In this document: positions 41,229 to 49,946 of the stretch, piece after piece
How positions within the stretch are numbered: the stretch's first letter is position 1
Layout: each line of letters opens with the position of its first letter
The notes under the pieces: generated by a model
What the model was told of the DNA's origin: nothing
What the model saw: the letters and a program-made list of their open reading frames with translations, nothing else
The model's database searches: none
Assembly: GCF_024655565.1 (NCBI RefSeq)
Contig: NZ_JANKOF010000001.1
Coordinates: 124,001-188,000, forward strand
Reading direction: 5' to 3'
Source of the DNA: Nitratireductor sp. ZSWI3
GTDB lineage: Bacteria > Pseudomonadota > Alphaproteobacteria > Rhizobiales > Rhizobiaceae
Length of the DNA: 64,000 nucleotides
Program-made: the position numbers and the translations under genes

Positions 41229-41255
41229 AGCATGGTTGCTCCCGGTTGCGTAGGC

Positions 41256-41280
41256 AACCAGCAGGCGAGCCAACTGTTCC
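41256..41280 (-). promoter_or_regulatory. EcfG-type promoter of the 45-aa membrane protein
   Basis: On the minus strand GGAAC (41280-41276), 16 bases, GGTT (41259-41256), 27 bases before the ATG at 41228. Confidence 0.6.
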
Positions 41281-41306
41281 AGGCGAGCCGGCCAGGACCG
41301 GTCGTC

Positions 41307-41331
41307 GGAACAAAATATTCGCGCGGCGGTT
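41307..41331 (+). promoter_or_regulatory. EcfG-type promoter of the SDR gene
   Basis: GGAAC (41307-41311), 16 bases, GGTT (41328-41331), 28 bases before the ATG at 41360; divergent from the 41256-41280 site. Confidence 0.62.
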
Positions 41332-41359
41332 GGGCGGGCTGACCATGAAGGGAGCTTCC

Positions 41360-42232
41360 ATGGAAGAGCATCCGCAACAGGACTATCCGGCTCCGCCGTT
41401 CGCACGACAGCAGCAGGAGCGGCCGGGCGAGACCGCGAAGATGGATCCGCTGCCCGATCACGGAGAGCACAGCTACAGGGGAAGCGGCCGTCTGAGGGAC
41501 CGGGTGGCGTTGATCACCGGCGGCGATTCGGGCATCGGCCGCGCGGTGGCGATTGCCTTTGCACGCGAGGGAGCCGATGTCGCGATCTCGTATCTGAGCG
41601 AAAACAGCGATGCGAAGGAAACCGCGCGGTGGGTGGAGGATGCAGGGCGCAAAGCCCTGCTCCTGCGGGGAGACATCGCCGAGGAGAAGCACTGCAAGCA
41701 GCTGGTGCAGCGAACCGTCCAGGAACTCGGCCGATTGGACATACTGGTCAACAACGCGGCCTACCAGGCCAGCTATGAGACCCTGGAGGAGATAACGGCG
41801 GTGGGCTGGGAGCTCACCTTCCGCACCAATGTCCATGCCATGTTCTATCTCTGCAAGGAGGCGCTCCGGCACATGAAGCCGGGTTCGGCGATCATCAACA
41901 CGTCGTCGATCAATGCCAGCGACCCTTCGCCCTCCCTGCTGGCCTATGCGACGACCAAAGGGGCGATCTCCAACTTCACTGCGGGCCTGGCCGGGCTCGT
42001 GGCGGAGCGGGGCGTGCGCGTCAATGCCGTCGCACCGGGACCCATATGGACGCCCCTGATACCATCCACCATGCCCGCCGAGCGGGTCGAGAACTTTGGC
42101 GCCAACACGCCGATGAAACGGCCGGGCCAACCGGCTGAGCTCGCGGCCACCTTCGTGCTTCTGGCCTCGCCGGAGTCCAGCTACACGACCGGTGCGGTGA
42201 TCGAGGTCACCGGCGGCCGTCCCATGTTGTAG
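41360..42232 (+). CDS. Short-chain dehydrogenase/reductase (YghA/YhxC-like)
   Basis: The 290-residue NAD(P)-dependent oxidoreductase has a 45-residue N-terminal extension typical of this SDR branch (QQDYPAPPFARQQQE, MDPLPDHGEHSYRGSGRL), the cofactor site ALITGGDSGIGRAVAIAFAR, DILVNNAAYQ, catalytic Ser/Tyr/Lys (INTSSINA ... LAYATTKGAI) and VNAVAPGPIWTPLIP. Such SDRs are often general-stress genes in soil bacteria. The ATG at 41360 has AGGGAG before it; 41345 is a weaker alternative. Substrate unknown. Confidence 0.93.
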   Translation: MEEHPQQDYPAPPFARQQQERPGETAKMDPLPDHGEHSYRGSGRLRDRVALITGGDSGIGRAVAIAFAREGADVAISYLSENSDAKETARWVEDAGRKALLLRGDIAEEKHCKQLVQRTVQELGRLDILVNNAAYQASYETLEEITAVGWELTFRTNVHAMFYLCKEALRHMKPGSAIINTSSINASDPSPSLLAYATTKGAISNFTAGLAGLVAERGVRVNAVAPGPIWTPLIPSTMPAERVENFGANTPMKRPGQPAELAATFVLLASPESSYTTGAVIEVTGGRPML

Positions 42233-42297
42233 ATCGAATGACGGACAGCAGCCATGGCACCCCGCAAACCAGATGCCAATCCCGCACCGGGATATTT

Positions 42298-43962
42298 TCA
42301 TGGATGGGGCGGCTCAGCCGGCCGGCCGGCGACGGTGGCGGTCTCGCGGATATTCTCCGTCACGTCGTGGAATTCATAGAGCTTGCCGTCGTTCGGGAAG
42401 GCGATGACGCGGTCCGGCAGCAACGGGAAATTCGCGCCGAAATAGGCGTTGAAGATGAGCCGGTAGCTGTTGACCGGTGTGATGTCGTCGCGCAGCAGGT
42501 CATAGTCCCTGTTAGGGAAGTAATAGGCATTCAGAATGCCGGTCTTGACGCGCAGCTCCTCTGCCTGTGCCTCCTGCCAGGGAACCCGGCCGTCACGCTC
42601 GGGGAACGGGCCTTCGTCGGCCTGGATGAGGATGATGGGCGGCGGCCGGCCCTTGCTCAAAAGCGTGTTGACGATCTCCTTGATGATCAGGTTCGCGTAG
42701 CTGATCTGCTCGATATAGCCTTGGCGCTCGCCGCGCCGCGCCGATTCTGCCTGGCTCAGGCAGCGCCCGTCGGGGGCGAAATTGTAGGGGCCGTGCGGCA
42801 CGAGGAAGTGGCCGAAGACGTAGAGAGGCCCCTCGTGCTCGGCGAGCGCCTTGATCTCCTCCACCTGCGGGCCGACGCGCTGGCACTGCGCATTGTCCCA
42901 GTCGAGGCGCATGGTGAGCGGCGTCCTCGGCAGTATATGGAACAACGGCTTCAAGGCGGTGCGGCGCAGATACAGCATCTCGAATTCGCTGAATCCGTGC
43001 GGGCGGTTGGCGTCGGCGTAGGGATTGTTGTAGGTGCCGACCCACCAGGAGCCGAACTGGACAAGTTCGTAGCCGGACGATTTCAGAACACGGGCGACCC
43101 GGTGTTCGTCCAGCATGGCGTATATCGGATGCCAGTTGCGGTCTGAAATGCGCGCGTCCCCTTCCAGCAGGCCGAGATAATCCATGTAGAAGGTCGTGGC
43201 CAGGGAGTGTCCGGTCTTCTGGTAGTTCGAGTTGCTGGCACGGGCGACGTAAAAGCCCTGCCCCTCGAGAAAGCGCCCGATGGCAGTGTTGTCGAGATCG
43301 TAGTGGCGCTGGAGCACGTCTTCGTTTGCATAGCGGTCGAACACGAAATGAAAGATGTCGGGCGGGCGCGCCGCGGGGCCTTTCGCTCCCCGAGGGGGAA
43401 GATATTGCGCGATCTCCGCCATCGCCCGGTCGGCGTCGTAGACGTCGCGTGCAGCTCCGTTGCGCCATTCATAGGTGGCTGCCTGCCAGGCCGGATTGGC
43501 GAGCAGGACGACGGCGATACCGGTGAGCACGCTGTGAACGCCGAGCGCCGCCCTGCGCAGAAGCACTGCCAGGAGTGTGGCCAGAACCAGCGCGGCCAGG
43601 GCGAACGGCAGCGACCGCACCATGGAAAAGCCACCGTCCACTAGGCCGTTCGCACGCTCGAACAGACCCGCATAGAAGAGGCAGCCGACCACCCAGATGC
43701 TCGTGATCACCGCCGTAAGGCGGTCGAAGCGGCGGCGCATCAGCGCCGTGGCAAGATAGATGGCAAGCGTGAAGAGGAAGGTGCCGGCGAGCGCGGGCAG
43801 CACGTCGATGAAGGTCGTGTAGTCGAGGTTCCGCGCCATCATCGCCATGACCGAGGCGGCGGCGAAGAGAAACGGATGGAGCGGCCACGAGCCGTCCCAT
43901 CTGCGCCGGGGTTGCAGTGCGGAAACGGGCTCGGCGCGCGCCCTCTGGGAAGCTTTGGCCAT
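42298..43962 (-). CDS. Membrane-bound sulfatase-like (alkaline phosphatase superfamily) hydrolase/transferase
   Basis: The 554-residue protein has about five membrane helices in the first 170 residues (from HPFLFAAASVMAMMAR to ALGVHSVLTGIAVVLLANPA) and a periplasmic enzyme domain with DIFHFVFDRYANEDVLQRHY, SNYQKTGHSLATTFYMDYL (likely Thr nucleophile), FGHFLVPHGPYNFAPDGRC and ILIQADEGPFPER (metal-binding residues). Relatives modify lipids or polysaccharides with phosphoryl or sulfuryl groups. It is divergent from a small membrane protein and a NoeA-like methyltransferase, a common envelope-modification arrangement. The start at 43962 has AAGGGG before it. Confidence 0.83.
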   Translation of the reverse strand: MAKASQRARAEPVSALQPRRRWDGSWPLHPFLFAAASVMAMMARNLDYTTFIDVLPALAGTFLFTLAIYLATALMRRRFDRLTAVITSIWVVGCLFYAGLFERANGLVDGGFSMVRSLPFALAALVLATLLAVLLRRAALGVHSVLTGIAVVLLANPAWQAATYEWRNGAARDVYDADRAMAEIAQYLPPRGAKGPAARPPDIFHFVFDRYANEDVLQRHYDLDNTAIGRFLEGQGFYVARASNSNYQKTGHSLATTFYMDYLGLLEGDARISDRNWHPIYAMLDEHRVARVLKSSGYELVQFGSWWVGTYNNPYADANRPHGFSEFEMLYLRRTALKPLFHILPRTPLTMRLDWDNAQCQRVGPQVEEIKALAEHEGPLYVFGHFLVPHGPYNFAPDGRCLSQAESARRGERQGYIEQISYANLIIKEIVNTLLSKGRPPPIILIQADEGPFPERDGRVPWQEAQAEELRVKTGILNAYYFPNRDYDLLRDDITPVNSYRLIFNAYFGANFPLLPDRVIAFPNDGKLYEFHDVTENIRETATVAGRPAEPPHP

Positions 43963-44086
43963 CAAGGCACCCCTTCCGCCTCCGCCCCCGCAGGACGCGG
44001 TCCTACACAAATCTCAAAACGCTAGGATGGTTCCGAGGCGATCACATCTTTTGCGACAGATTTATGACAATTTTATAACGCGCAGG

Positions 44087-44111
44087 GGAACGTCTCGGTT
44101 ACGATGACGTT
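44087..44111 (+). promoter_or_regulatory. Consensus EcfG-type promoter of the NoeA-like operon
   Basis: GGAAC (44087-44091), exactly 16 bases, CGTT (44108-44111), 48 bases before the ATG at 44160. It is the rightmost stress-type site in the window. A short AT-rich stretch (about 44040-44080) precedes it. Confidence 0.72.
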
Positions 44112-44159
44112 GAGGATCGGGCGGGAATAGCGAATGCGCTACGAAAGGCAGGTTCTTCG

Positions 44160-44426
44160 ATGCGTCTGAAACATGCGTCCCATATGTTCCCCGTCGCCCT
44201 TTCCCTGCTGTTTGTCGGGATATCCACTTCCGGTGCATATGCCTATCTCGATGGCGGGACAGGCAGTATGATCCTCCAGGTGCTTCTGGGCGGCGTGGCT
44301 GGCCTTGCGGTCGTCGGAAAGCTCTACTGGCACAAGCTTCTGGTGCTCCTGAGGATCAGACGCAACCCATCGCCCGCGGAGACCAAGGAGAAGACTCTCC
44401 TTGATGGAATCCGAATCGACAAGTGA
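44160..44426 (+). CDS. Small membrane protein (LDxGTGSMxLQ type), 88 residues
   Basis: It has a signal-like N-terminal helix (FPVALSLLFVGISTSGAYA), the motif YLDGGTGSMILQVLLGG leading into a second helix, then a basic cytoplasmic end (RIRRNPSPAETKEKTLL). The YLDxGTGSMxLQ motif is frequent in small proteins next to sulfatase-like and methyltransferase genes of envelope loci, here with Gly where Pro is usual. Its stop overlaps the GTG of the next gene. Function unknown. Confidence 0.8.
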   Translation: MRLKHASHMFPVALSLLFVGISTSGAYAYLDGGTGSMILQVLLGGVAGLAVVGKLYWHKLLVLLRIRRNPSPAETKEKTLLDGIRIDK

Positions 44427-45871
44427 GCGGGCCTTGCGCGATGAGGGCAGAGCCCGAGCGGATCGGCGAGCCGCAGACCGGCACTGAACACGAACCCGGT
44501 TCCTATCGCGATCGAAACGGCGCGGTTTTCTATCGCGACGGTCGCGTCTTTCGCCATGTCAGCCGGCGTGCGCTCGAAAACTGGCAGGTGCTGGAGAAGG
44601 CGCCGTTCTTCCACGCCCTCAGCCGCGAGGGCAAGGTGGTCGCGACGCGCACCGTCGACCCGCTGAGCGAGGACATCGACCTCGGCACATGGGCGGGCGT
44701 TATCGAGCACGCGCGCATTCCCTTCATCTCCTACCCCTATGAATGGTCTTTCAGCATGCTGAAGGATGCGGCGCTGCTGCATCTGGAACTGGTAAGAAAG
44801 GCGCTCGGCGCCGACATGATCCTGAAGGATTCGTCCGCCTACAACATCCAGTGGGACGGCGTGCGGCCGGTTTTCATCGACATCCCCTCCTTTGAGCCGC
44901 TCCGCGAGGGAGAGCCCTGGGTGGGCTATCGCCAGTTCTGCGAGCTCTTCCTCTATCCGCTGATGCTGAGGGCCTACAAAGGCATCGACTTCCGTCCCTG
45001 GCTGCGCGGGCGGATCGACGGCATTCCGGCCGAAGAGATGCGCCGCCTGATGTCGGCTCGGGACCTTCTGCGGCCCGGCGTCCTGATGCATGTCGTGGCG
45101 CAGGATACGCTCCAGAGGCGCTATGGCTCAGCCGGAGGCGACATGCGCGGCACGCTCGCGGATGCCGGCTTCAACAAGACGCTGATCGAGCGCAACATCG
45201 AAAAGCTCACGGCCCTGGTGGAAAGACTGGTGCCGGCGGGCGGCAAGACCGTCTGGTCCGATTACGAATGCACCCATTCCTACGACGCTGCGGAACGGGA
45301 AAGGAAAATCGCCTTCGTGCGCAAGGCTGCGGCCACGCGACGCTGGCGGCGCGCCTGGGATCTCGGCTGCAACACCGGCGTGTTCTCGCGCATCGCCGCC
45401 GAGCAGGCGGATCACGTGATCGCCATGGATGGCGACTGGATGGCGATCGAGCAGCTGTACCGGCGCGAGAAGATACAGGACGGTGCCGGAAACATCCTGC
45501 CGCTGGTGATGAATCTTGCCGACGCCTCACCCAACCAGGGATGGGATGGAGCGGAGCGCAAGGATCTTGCCGAGCGTGGTCGACCGGAGCTGGTTCTGTG
45601 CCTTGCGCTCGTCCATCACATCGCCATTTCGGCCAATATCCCGCTGGCCGCCTTCGTCGACTGGCTCACCGGATTGGGGGCGGCCGTCGTCATCGAGTTC
45701 GTTGGCCGGGAGGACGAGATGGTGCAGGCCCTGCTTGCCAATCGCGACGATCAGTATGACGACTATCATCCCGACACGTTCCGAGACTTGCTGGCGGCCC
45801 GTTTCGACATCAAGGCCGAGGAGCCGCTGAAAGGCGGCAAGCGGCGGATCTATTTCGCCACCCCAAGATGA
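44423..45871 (+). CDS. NoeA-like SAM-dependent methyltransferase
   Basis: The 482-residue soluble protein resembles the NoeA nodulation-related methyltransferase family, with an N-terminal half (SYRDRNGAVFYRDGRVFRHV, YPYEWSFSMLKDAALLHLEL, LKDSSAYNIQWDGVRPVFID) and a C-terminal class I methyltransferase fold (RAWDLGCNTGVFSRIAAEQA, VIAMDGDWMAIEQLY, LVLCLALVHHIAIS). The GTG at 44423 overlaps the previous stop; an ATG at 44441 is equally likely. The target is probably a surface glycan or lipid. No nod genes are nearby, so a nodulation role is not implied. Confidence 0.83.
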   Translation: MSGPCAMRAEPERIGEPQTGTEHEPGSYRDRNGAVFYRDGRVFRHVSRRALENWQVLEKAPFFHALSREGKVVATRTVDPLSEDIDLGTWAGVIEHARIPFISYPYEWSFSMLKDAALLHLELVRKALGADMILKDSSAYNIQWDGVRPVFIDIPSFEPLREGEPWVGYRQFCELFLYPLMLRAYKGIDFRPWLRGRIDGIPAEEMRRLMSARDLLRPGVLMHVVAQDTLQRRYGSAGGDMRGTLADAGFNKTLIERNIEKLTALVERLVPAGGKTVWSDYECTHSYDAAERERKIAFVRKAAATRRWRRAWDLGCNTGVFSRIAAEQADHVIAMDGDWMAIEQLYRREKIQDGAGNILPLVMNLADASPNQGWDGAERKDLAERGRPELVLCLALVHHIAISANIPLAAFVDWLTGLGAAVVIEFVGREDEMVQALLANRDDQYDDYHPDTFRDLLAARFDIKAEEPLKGGKRRIYFATPR

Positions 45872-45948
45872 AGCCCTCTGGTCAAACCGGTCCGTGAGAC
45901 CGAGCAGGCCCGCCAGTGCCCCAGCGCCTCGTTGAGGGGGGCTTTCGC

Positions 45949-46650
45949 TCAGTCGGATGACTCCAGCATCCGATAGCCGACGCCCGGCTCGTTCATGATG
46001 TAGCGGGGGCTCGCCGGATCGTCGCCGAGTTTCTGGCGGAGCTGGCGGATGAACACGCGCAGATATTGCGTATCGTGCTCGTGGGCCTTGCCCCACACCT
46101 CGTGCAGGAGCGTCCGGTGCGTGACGATACGGCCGGCGTTGCGGGCGAGCGCCCACAGAACGTCGAACTCCTTGCGGGTCAGCTTCAGCGGCTCTCCATC
46201 CTTGCGAACCTCGTGCGCGGCGACGTCGATATGCAGGTTGCCGATCTCCACGACGGCATGGTTCAGCGCATCGCCCGATGTCGACCGATCGCGCAGGAGC
46301 GTGCGGATGCGCGCCAAAAGCTCCTTGATGCCGAAGGGCTTGACCACGTAATCCTGGGCGCCCGCGTCGAGCGCCTGCACCTTCTCGGCCTCCTCCTGCC
46401 GCACGGACAGAACCAGGATCGGCGTCTGCGACCATTCGCGAACCCGCACAATGACATCCTTGCCGTCCATATCGGGAAGCCCGAGATCGAGCACGATGAG
46501 ATCCGGCTCCTCGGTCGCCGCCTTCTGCACGGCCTCGAGACCGGTGGCGGCTTCGACGACCTCATAGGCATGCGCTTCCAGGGCGACCTGCAGAAAGCGC
46601 CTGATCTGGCTTTCGTCGTCGATGACGAGAATGCGGGCAAGCGCGCTCAT
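45949..46650 (-). CDS. kdpE: Two-component response regulator KdpE
   Basis: This 233-residue OmpR-type regulator activates kdp when potassium is scarce. Its receiver domain has ILVIDDESQIRRFL, the phospho-Asp in LIVLDLGLPDMDGKD and the Lys in AQDYVVKPFGIKELLAR. The winged-helix output domain has LTRKEFDVLWALARNAGRIV and HDTQYLRVFIRQLRQKLG. It overlaps kdpD by four bases and is the last gene of the kdp operon, convergent with the methyltransferase gene. Confidence 0.95.
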   Translation of the reverse strand: MSALARILVIDDESQIRRFLQVALEAHAYEVVEAATGLEAVQKAATEEPDLIVLDLGLPDMDGKDVIVRVREWSQTPILVLSVRQEEAEKVQALDAGAQDYVVKPFGIKELLARIRTLLRDRSTSGDALNHAVVEIGNLHIDVAAHEVRKDGEPLKLTRKEFDVLWALARNAGRIVTHRTLLHEVWGKAHEHDTQYLRVFIRQLRQKLGDDPASPRYIMNEPGVGYRMLESSD

Positions 46651-49346
46651 GCGGCGCCTCTCGTGTCGATTGAAAGCGGCAGCAGGATCTCGATCCGCGT
46701 GCCGCTTCCGTCCGCCCTGGCCGGCTCGGCGCGGATGCTGCCGCCATGCGCGTCGACGATGCCCTTGCAGATGGCAAGGCCAAGCCCGGTGCCGGCCCTT
46801 TGTCCGTCTGCCGCGCGCACGCGATAGAACATGTCGAAGATCCGCTTGCGGTCCTCGCGCGGGATGCCGGGTCCTTCGTCGCTCACCGCCACGGTCAGCT
46901 CGTCGCGGCCAGCCGAGCCGGTGACGGTGATGGTGGAGCCGGGCGGGGCATATTTGGACGCGTTGTCGAGCACGTTGGCAAACACCTGCTGCATCAGGAT
47001 CGGGTCGACATCCACTGCCGGCAGATCGCCTGCTACGTCAAGGACCAGCGTGTGGTCGCGCAGGGCCGAGCCGAGCTGGTGTGCCGCCGCACCAACGAGC
47101 TCACGGGCATCGCTCGGCTGCCGGTTGAGCTTCAGCGCGCCGTATCCCAGCCGTGTCATGTCGAGAAGATTCTGCACATAGCGGTTGAGCCGGTCGCCCT
47201 CTTCCTTGATGGTCTCGGCAAGCTGGCGGCGGCCCTTCGCGCCCAGCGCCGTGTCGGCCTCGATCAGCGAGCTGGCGGCGCCGATGATCGACACCAGCGG
47301 CGTGCGCAGGTCGTGGCTGACGGAAGAGAGCAATGCCGAGCGCAGCCGCTCCGTCTCCGAGAGGATGCGCGAATCCTGCAGGTCCGAAACGAGCAGCGTG
47401 CGCTCCACGGCGATCGCCGCCTGATCCGTCAGCGCGTCGAGAACGCGCAGGTCGTTCGGCGTGATCGATCGCCGGGCCTCGAATGTGATGCCGAGCACGC
47501 CATGGGTTCCCTGCGCTGTCTTGAGCGGCAGGAAGAGCCAGTCCGCCGATGGAAGCGTCGGCGTGGTCCAGCCGGCCGGCTCCCCATGCTCCCAGGTCCA
47601 CAGAGCCGCGCTGTGGTTGCGCACGTCGAGTTCGTCGAGCGGCGGGAAGGCGCCGCAGATCTCCAGGCGGCCGCCGGCAGCCGGCGTCAGGACGACGGCC
47701 TGGCACTGCAGGATCGCGCCGACATTGCTGACGGCGGTCCAGATCACGTCGTCCAGGGAGGCGGCGCTCGCCAGCTTGCGGCTGAACTCGTAGAGGCTGG
47801 CCGTGCGCTTGGCGATGGCCCGTTGCCCGTTCACCTGGTTGCGCAGCCGTGCCGCGAGGTTCCCCGCCAGGACTGACGATGCATAGAAGAGCACCAGCGT
47901 CAGGACGTCGTCCCGCCGGTGCATGAGGAAGGTGTGATAAGGCTCGGTGAAGAAGAAATTGTAGGTGAAGAAGCTGACGGTCGCGGCATAGAGCGACGGC
48001 CAGAGGCCGAAGCGGGTTGCGGTGATGAGAACGCCGACCAGAAAGACGAGCGACAGGCTGGCGACAGGCAGGAGACGCTCGATCACGAAGGCGGTGGCGG
48101 TGGCGAGGGCGACGACGCCGGTTGCTGCAAGATAGGCCTTGGGGTCGCGCTCGATCTGAATGCGGCCGGCACGAATCGCCGCCCGACGCGCCTCCTCCTG
48201 ATCGGGAGCGACGAGCGTGATCTCGAAATCCTGTCCCTTGCGGATCAGGGAATCGGCCACCGTCTCCCGCGTGAAGGAGGCAAGGATGCGCCGCGGGCGC
48301 GGGCGGCCGACGACGATGCGGTTGACGTTGCGCGAGCGGGCGAATTCCAGGATTTCGCCGGCGATGTTCGCTTCGGCGTTGATGCTCGCGATTTCCGCGC
48401 CGAGCGCTTCGGCAAGCCGCAGGGCCTCGGCGATCCGGTTCTTGGCCTCCTCTTCGAGCGTTTCACTGGAGGAGGACACGATGTTGACCGCAAGCCACGG
48501 CGCGCGGGCGCGGTCGGCCATGCGCTTGGCGGCCCGCACCAGCGACTTGGCCACCGGGGATTCGTTGACGCAGACCATGATCCGGTCCTGTGTCGGCCAG
48601 GGACCGCTGATCGCATGGGTCTTCATATGGGCGATCATCTGCGCGTCGACGCGGTCGGCGGCCACACGCATCGCAAGTTCCCGCAGCGCCGTCAGATTGC
48701 CCTTGGAGAAGAAATTCTCGATGGCCCGGGCGATCTGATCGTGCAGGTAGACCTTGCCCTGGCGCAGCCTGTCGATCAGTTCTTCCGGCGGCAGGTCGAT
48801 CAGCTCGATTTCATCGGCGAGTTCCAGCACCTTGTCCGGCAGGGTCTCGCGCACCCGCACCCCGGACACGCGAGCGACGATGTCGTTGAGGCTTTCCAGA
48901 TGCTGGATGTTGAGCGTGGTGTAGACGTCGATCCTCGCCGCCAGCACATCCTCGACGTCCTGCCAGCGCTTTTCGTGCCGATTGCCTGGCACGTTGGTGT
49001 GGGCGAGTTCGTCGATGAGCGCCAGTTGCGGGCGCCGCTCGATGAGGGCGGCGACATCCATCTCGTGAAGAATGCGGTCGCGATAATAGTGTGGGCGGCG
49101 CGCCAGCACGGCCAACCCCCTGAGCAGCGCTTCGGTCTCAGAGCGGCCGTGCGTCTCGACGATGCCGACCACCACATCGACGCCTTCGGCCGCGCGTTGT
49201 CGCGCGGCCTGGAGCATTGCATAGGTCTTGCCGACACCGGGCGCCGCGCCGAGGAAGATCTTCAGTCTTCCTCGGCCCTCCTTCTCGGCCTCGGCAAGGA
49301 GGGCTTCCGGCTCGGGGCGGTTGTCACCGTTCGGCGTTGGCGCCAT
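46647..49346 (-). CDS. kdpD: Potassium sensor histidine kinase KdpD
   Basis: The 899-residue sensor has an N-terminal KdpD domain with Walker A FLGAAPGVGKTYAMLQAA and ETHGRSETEALL; a universal-stress-like domain (about 245-370); a four-helix DUF4118 membrane block (around LVFLVGVLITATRFGLWPSL); a GAF-like segment; and the kinase core with SSVSHDLRTPLVSIIGAASS and ATPase boxes (NVLDNASKYAPPGST, DEGPGIPRED, GTGLGLAICKGIV). All catalytic parts are intact. It overlaps kdpC by 23 bases and kdpE by four. Confidence 0.96.
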   Translation of the reverse strand: MAPTPNGDNRPEPEALLAEAEKEGRGRLKIFLGAAPGVGKTYAMLQAARQRAAEGVDVVVGIVETHGRSETEALLRGLAVLARRPHYYRDRILHEMDVAALIERRPQLALIDELAHTNVPGNRHEKRWQDVEDVLAARIDVYTTLNIQHLESLNDIVARVSGVRVRETLPDKVLELADEIELIDLPPEELIDRLRQGKVYLHDQIARAIENFFSKGNLTALRELAMRVAADRVDAQMIAHMKTHAISGPWPTQDRIMVCVNESPVAKSLVRAAKRMADRARAPWLAVNIVSSSSETLEEEAKNRIAEALRLAEALGAEIASINAEANIAGEILEFARSRNVNRIVVGRPRPRRILASFTRETVADSLIRKGQDFEITLVAPDQEEARRAAIRAGRIQIERDPKAYLAATGVVALATATAFVIERLLPVASLSLVFLVGVLITATRFGLWPSLYAATVSFFTYNFFFTEPYHTFLMHRRDDVLTLVLFYASSVLAGNLAARLRNQVNGQRAIAKRTASLYEFSRKLASAASLDDVIWTAVSNVGAILQCQAVVLTPAAGGRLEICGAFPPLDELDVRNHSAALWTWEHGEPAGWTTPTLPSADWLFLPLKTAQGTHGVLGITFEARRSITPNDLRVLDALTDQAAIAVERTLLVSDLQDSRILSETERLRSALLSSVSHDLRTPLVSIIGAASSLIEADTALGAKGRRQLAETIKEEGDRLNRYVQNLLDMTRLGYGALKLNRQPSDARELVGAAAHQLGSALRDHTLVLDVAGDLPAVDVDPILMQQVFANVLDNASKYAPPGSTITVTGSAGRDELTVAVSDEGPGIPREDRKRIFDMFYRVRAADGQRAGTGLGLAICKGIVDAHGGSIRAEPARADGSGTRIEILLPLSIDTRGAA

Positions 49347-49932
49347 GCATCGATCCTGTTATGCCCGCTTTTACCGGCGCCCGTTCGTCGAGCGCAAGAT
49401 TCAGCTTCAATACATTGACGGCCGGTGCGCCGAAAATGCCGAACAGCGGCATATCGGTCTGCGCATCGACCATCTGGCGCAGCTCGGCGGCGGGAAGGCC
49501 TCTCGCCTCGGCGACGCGCCGTATCTGAAGATAGGCGCTTTCGGGCGAAATGTGCGGGTCGAGGCCACTGCCTGACGACGTGACGAGATCGACCGGCACG
49601 CGCCCGGCGCCGGTTTCCGCCGCGATCTGCCGGGCCCGCTCGCCGACCGTGTCGATCAGCTCGCGGCTCGTGGGGGCAAGGTTGGTGCCTCCGGAAGAGG
49701 CTGCATTATAGTCGACGGCGGAGGGGCGGCCGTGGAAATATTCCGGCCGCGTGAACGCCTGTCCGACGAATGCGGAGCCGACCACGGTGCCGTCGCGGGT
49801 GATCAGGCTGGCCTCGGCCTGGCGCGGGAACAGCGCCTGGCCGATCCCGGTGGTCGCCAGCGGATAGGCGAGGCCGGTGAGAAGGCTCATGATCGCCAGC
49901 AGGGCGATTGCCGGTCTTAACTGCGAAAGCAT
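49324..49932 (-). CDS. kdpC: Potassium-transporting ATPase subunit KdpC
   Basis: The 202-residue single-pass subunit stabilises the KdpFABC complex. The N-terminal helix RPAIALLAIMSLLTGLAYPL is followed by the family motifs TRPEYFHGRPSAVDYNAASS, SGGTNLAPTS, VTSSGSGLDPHISPESAYLQ and the C-terminal VNVLKLNLAL. Length is usual. It starts 14 bases after the kdpB stop. Confidence 0.95.
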   Translation of the reverse strand: MLSQLRPAIALLAIMSLLTGLAYPLATTGIGQALFPRQAEASLITRDGTVVGSAFVGQAFTRPEYFHGRPSAVDYNAASSGGTNLAPTSRELIDTVGERARQIAAETGAGRVPVDLVTSSGSGLDPHISPESAYLQIRRVAEARGLPAAELRQMVDAQTDMPLFGIFGAPAVNVLKLNLALDERAPVKAGITGSMHGANAER

Positions 49933-49946
49933 TTGTTCTTCCTTCC

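Noticed and set aside
44423-45871. Nodulation gene because of similarity to NoeA
   Set aside because: No nod box, nod genes or symbiosis genes are in the window; NoeA-like methyltransferases are common in non-symbiotic envelope loci.
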